Under the pieces are notes generated by a model. It made no database searches, was not told the origin of the DNA, and worked only from the letters and a program-made list of their open reading frames with translations. From Bacillus_I endophytica_A (lineage in GTDB: Bacteria; Bacillota; Bacilli; Bacillales; Bacillaceae_H), in NCBI RefSeq assembly GCF_026790145.1, contig NZ_JALAMS010000039.1:1-64000 (forward strand): a stretch of 64,000 nt of DNA. Direction: 5' to 3'. Positions 62,202 through 64,000 of the stretch are shown here, in pieces (within the stretch, counting starts at the first letter, position 1; every line of letters begins with the position of its first letter). Both the position numbers and the translations under genes were made by a program.

Positions 62202-63521
62202 ATGCCTATTGTTATCATCTGTATTGGAGTAGCCTTACTTCTACTTCTTATCACAGTTTTCAGATTGAATGCGTTTATCTCTCTTATCATTGTTTCCATT
62301 CTAGTTGGAATTATGGAGGGAATGGCTCCTCTTGAAGCACTAGAATCTGTAAAAGATGGATTAGGGGCAACGCTTGGGGATTTAGCTCTTGTTCTTGGCT
62401 TTGGAACAATGCTTGGGAAGTTAATGGCTGATTCTGGTGGAGCTCAGCGTATTGCAGATACGTTAATCGCTAAGTTTGGAGAAAATAGAGTTCAGCTTGC
62501 GACCGTTATTACTGCTTTTGTTGTTGGGATTGCTTTGTTTTATGAAACCGGATTCATCGTACTCATTCCACTTGTTTTTACAGTTGCTATTAGCGCTGGA
62601 TTACCTGTTTTATATATTGGAATGCCCGTTGTAGCCGCTCTCATTACGGTGCATGGATTCGTTCCTCCGCACCCAGGACCGACAGCTATTGCAGTCATTT
62701 TCCATGCAAACATTGGCAAAATGTTGCTCGTTGGCATCCTGACAGCTATTCCTGCTGTGTTAATCGGTGGCGTTTTATATACAAAAATGTTCAAAAAGGA
62801 AAATCTACACTGTAATATTCCAAAAGAGCTTTTCAATCCAAAAAAGCTTACTGATAAAGAAATGCCTGGATTTGGAGTTAGCGTTTTCACTTCTCTAATT
62901 CCTGTTATTTTAATGTTTATCCATGCATTTGTTGAGATCTTTTTCCCAAAATCTCCTTTATTACACTATGTCGGTTTTATCGGCGACCCAGCAATTGCTT
63001 TATTAATTGCCGTTCTTCTTGGAATCTTTACCTTTGGACTTCATAAAGGGAAAACAATGGACTCTGTCATGAAAACGATAACAGAATCTATCACATCCAT
63101 TGCGATGATTCTGCTTATTATCGGTGGAGGCGGAGCATTTAAACAAATTTTAATTGATAGTAAAGTTGATCAATACATTGCTCATCTTATGGAAGGAACG
63201 AATCTTTCTCCCCTCCTGCTCACATGGTTAATTGCAGCCATTCTTCGTGTTTCTCTTGGTTCTGCGACAGTAGCAGGCCTAACTGCAGCAGGAATTGCGG
63301 CCCCGCTTGTAAATGTTTCAGGAGTTAGCCCTGAGCTTATGGCATTAGCTGCTGGGGCTGGTAGTATTACGTTTTCACATGTAAATGATGCAGGATTTTG
63401 GATTTATAAAGAGTACTTTAATTTATCCATTGGACAAACGATTAAAACATGGTCTGTTATGGTTACGATCATTTCACTCGTTGGATTAGGGTGTGTGCTC
63501 CTGCTAAATATATTTATGTAA
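62202..63521 (+). CDS. GntP family gluconate/sugar-acid permease
   Basis: 439 aa, about 12-14 membrane segments. FGTMLGKLMADSGGAQRIADTL and the GFVPPHPGPTAIAVIF loop are GntP-family signatures. In this operon it probably imports the four-carbon acid sugar rather than gluconate. AGGAGG upstream. The operon lacks the aldolase (LtnC/OtnC) and isomerase needed to complete the pathway. Confidence 0.88.
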   Translation: MPIVIICIGVALLLLLITVFRLNAFISLIIVSILVGIMEGMAPLEALESVKDGLGATLGDLALVLGFGTMLGKLMADSGGAQRIADTLIAKFGENRVQLATVITAFVVGIALFYETGFIVLIPLVFTVAISAGLPVLYIGMPVVAALITVHGFVPPHPGPTAIAVIFHANIGKMLLVGILTAIPAVLIGGVLYTKMFKKENLHCNIPKELFNPKKLTDKEMPGFGVSVFTSLIPVILMFIHAFVEIFFPKSPLLHYVGFIGDPAIALLIAVLLGIFTFGLHKGKTMDSVMKTITESITSIAMILLIIGGGGAFKQILIDSKVDQYIAHLMEGTNLSPLLLTWLIAAILRVSLGSATVAGLTAAGIAAPLVNVSGVSPELMALAAGAGSITFSHVNDAGFWIYKEYFNLSIGQTIKTWSVMVTIISLVGLGCVLLLNIFM

Positions 63522-63530
63522 TTTCCTCAT

Positions 63531-63558
63531 AAAAAGGCAGCTATCAAGCTGCCTTTTT
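63531..63558. terminator. Terminator after the GntP permease gene
   Basis: AAAAAGGCAGCT-ATCA-AGCTGCCTTTTT, perfect 12-bp stem. Confidence 0.9.
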
Positions 63559-63573
63559 ATTTTATCCAATAAA

Positions 63574-63837
63574 CTATACTCCCCCTGCTCCTGATACAAG
63601 GAGCAGGCCAAATAGAAAGGCCACTGACCTAAAAACCATTTGGTAGCTTCTTGGTTTAACGATTTTTTTACAACACCAGAGGAGAGCAACGGATGGTAAA
63701 GTTACAAGAGTTAATGTGCCACTCTCCCATAATAGAGTATTGAAAAACTTATCATCAAATTGTTTTGAAAGAGCATCTGAAAAAGCTGGGTAACTTAAAG
63801 CAAGCAGTAAAAGGCACATGATTAATTTTACAAACAT
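63574..63837 (-). CDS. Small membrane protein of unknown function
   Basis: 87 aa with three hydrophobic stretches (FVKLIMCLLLLALSYPAFS; LTLVTLPSVALLWCC; VAFLFGLLLVSGAGGV). GGAAAG favours ATG at 63837. It directly follows the next gene on this strand, with which it may form an operon. No family recognised. Confidence 0.5.
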   Translation of the reverse strand: MFVKLIMCLLLLALSYPAFSDALSKQFDDKFFNTLLWESGTLTLVTLPSVALLWCCKKIVKPRSYQMVFRSVAFLFGLLLVSGAGGV

Positions 63838-63859
63838 CAACAAATCTTTCCGTTCTAAA

Positions 63860-64000
63860 TTAACGTTCTATTTGTGAATCAAAAGGCACTTCCGCTGCTT
63901 CTTTTGGAGTACGAAAAGCAATGAAAAACCACATAAAGTTAACCATAAAAGATAAGATACATGTTGCAATAATTTCAATTAAATATGGAAAAGGAGAAGT
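63860..64000 (-). CDS. Membrane protein, C-terminal part only
   Basis: The last 46 codons of a gene entering from the right edge, ending TAA at 63860-63862: PYLIEIIATCILSFMVNFMW, FFIAFRTPKEAAEVPFDSQI, ER. One membrane helix and a short charged tail; too little to name a family. It continues outside the window. Confidence 0.55.
   Translation of the reverse strand, partial: TSPFPYLIEIIATCILSFMVNFMWFFIAFRTPKEAAEVPFDSQIER

Overview
The window looks like the chromosome of a low-GC, endospore-forming member of the Bacillaceae (Bacillus or a close relative such as Priestia). The evidence is a complete sigB regulon module, a Spo0M-type protein, a 37-codon cmpA gene (cortex morphogenetic peptide), AGGAGG ribosome binding sites with frequent GTG/TTG starts, a proline T-box, and gene order matching the ddl-murF-cshA-ydcA-acpS-ydcC-alr-ndoAI-ndoA-rsbRSTUVW-sigB-rsbX-tex-cmpA-ydcK-trnS segment of B. 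subtilis. No prophage, insertion sequence or CRISPR array was seen.

Layout. (1) 1-671: the 5' end of a 16S rRNA gene on the minus strand, preceded by tRNA-Arg, tRNA-Pro and tRNA-Gly and driven by three tandem TTGACA-N17 promoters. (2) 864-3921: a flavin prenyltransferase with a split-barrel flavoprotein, a membrane acyltransferase, a small Cys-rich protein and a decayed VOC gene. (3) 3958-4698: a seven-tRNA operon (Asn-Ser-Glu-Gln-Lys-Leu-Leu) with a consensus promoter; it carries the sequence that serves as the ICEBs1 attachment site in B. subtilis, here unoccupied. (4) 4765-24630: housekeeping and stress core, comprising SprT-like protein, CmpA, Tex, the general stress sigma factor with its phosphatase/kinase cascade and an internal sigma-B promoter, the NdoA/NdoAI toxin-antitoxin pair, alanine racemase, a lipoprotein, AcpS, rhomboid protease, a nonsense-mutated uvsE, CshA, MurF, Ddl and a MerR/MFS efflux pair. 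(5) 24886-37267: aspartase, proBA under a T-box, acetolactate decarboxylase, Spo0M, a carotenoid desaturase remnant, a second membrane acyltransferase, a secreted M6 metalloprotease, a LysM/3D cell-wall protein with an assembly gap in its Gln-rich linker, and a VWA protein. (6) 37371-44387: a multidrug MFS pump and the mannitol operon mtlA-mtlR-mtlD. (7) 44578-55201: mostly single genes (GNAT, D-2-hydroxyacid dehydrogenase, MerR, amino acid permease, SAP/DUF6434, hydrolase, aminotransferase, MarC, heme O synthase) with two more broken genes. (8) 55455-64000: small membrane proteins, an XRE/DUF3169 pair, a self-regulated MarR operon, and a GntR-controlled four-carbon acid sugar gene set with a CcpA site.

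Working relations. RsbR/S/T sense environmental stress and release RsbT to activate RsbU, which dephosphorylates RsbV so that RsbW lets SigB go; RsbX resets the sensor. Alr, Ddl and MurF together supply D-Ala-D-Ala to peptidoglycan precursors. MtlA imports and phosphorylates mannitol, MtlD oxidises it, and MtlR controls the set.

The clearest unexplained theme is gene decay. Seven loci are broken: a VOC gene, uvsE (two TGA codons), a crtI/crtN tail, a FecCD permease tail, a 76-codon small membrane gene (two stops), a large membrane protein (one TGA), and a LysM/3D gene whose frame is lost only because of the N gap. No strongly supported novel defence or mobile system was found.
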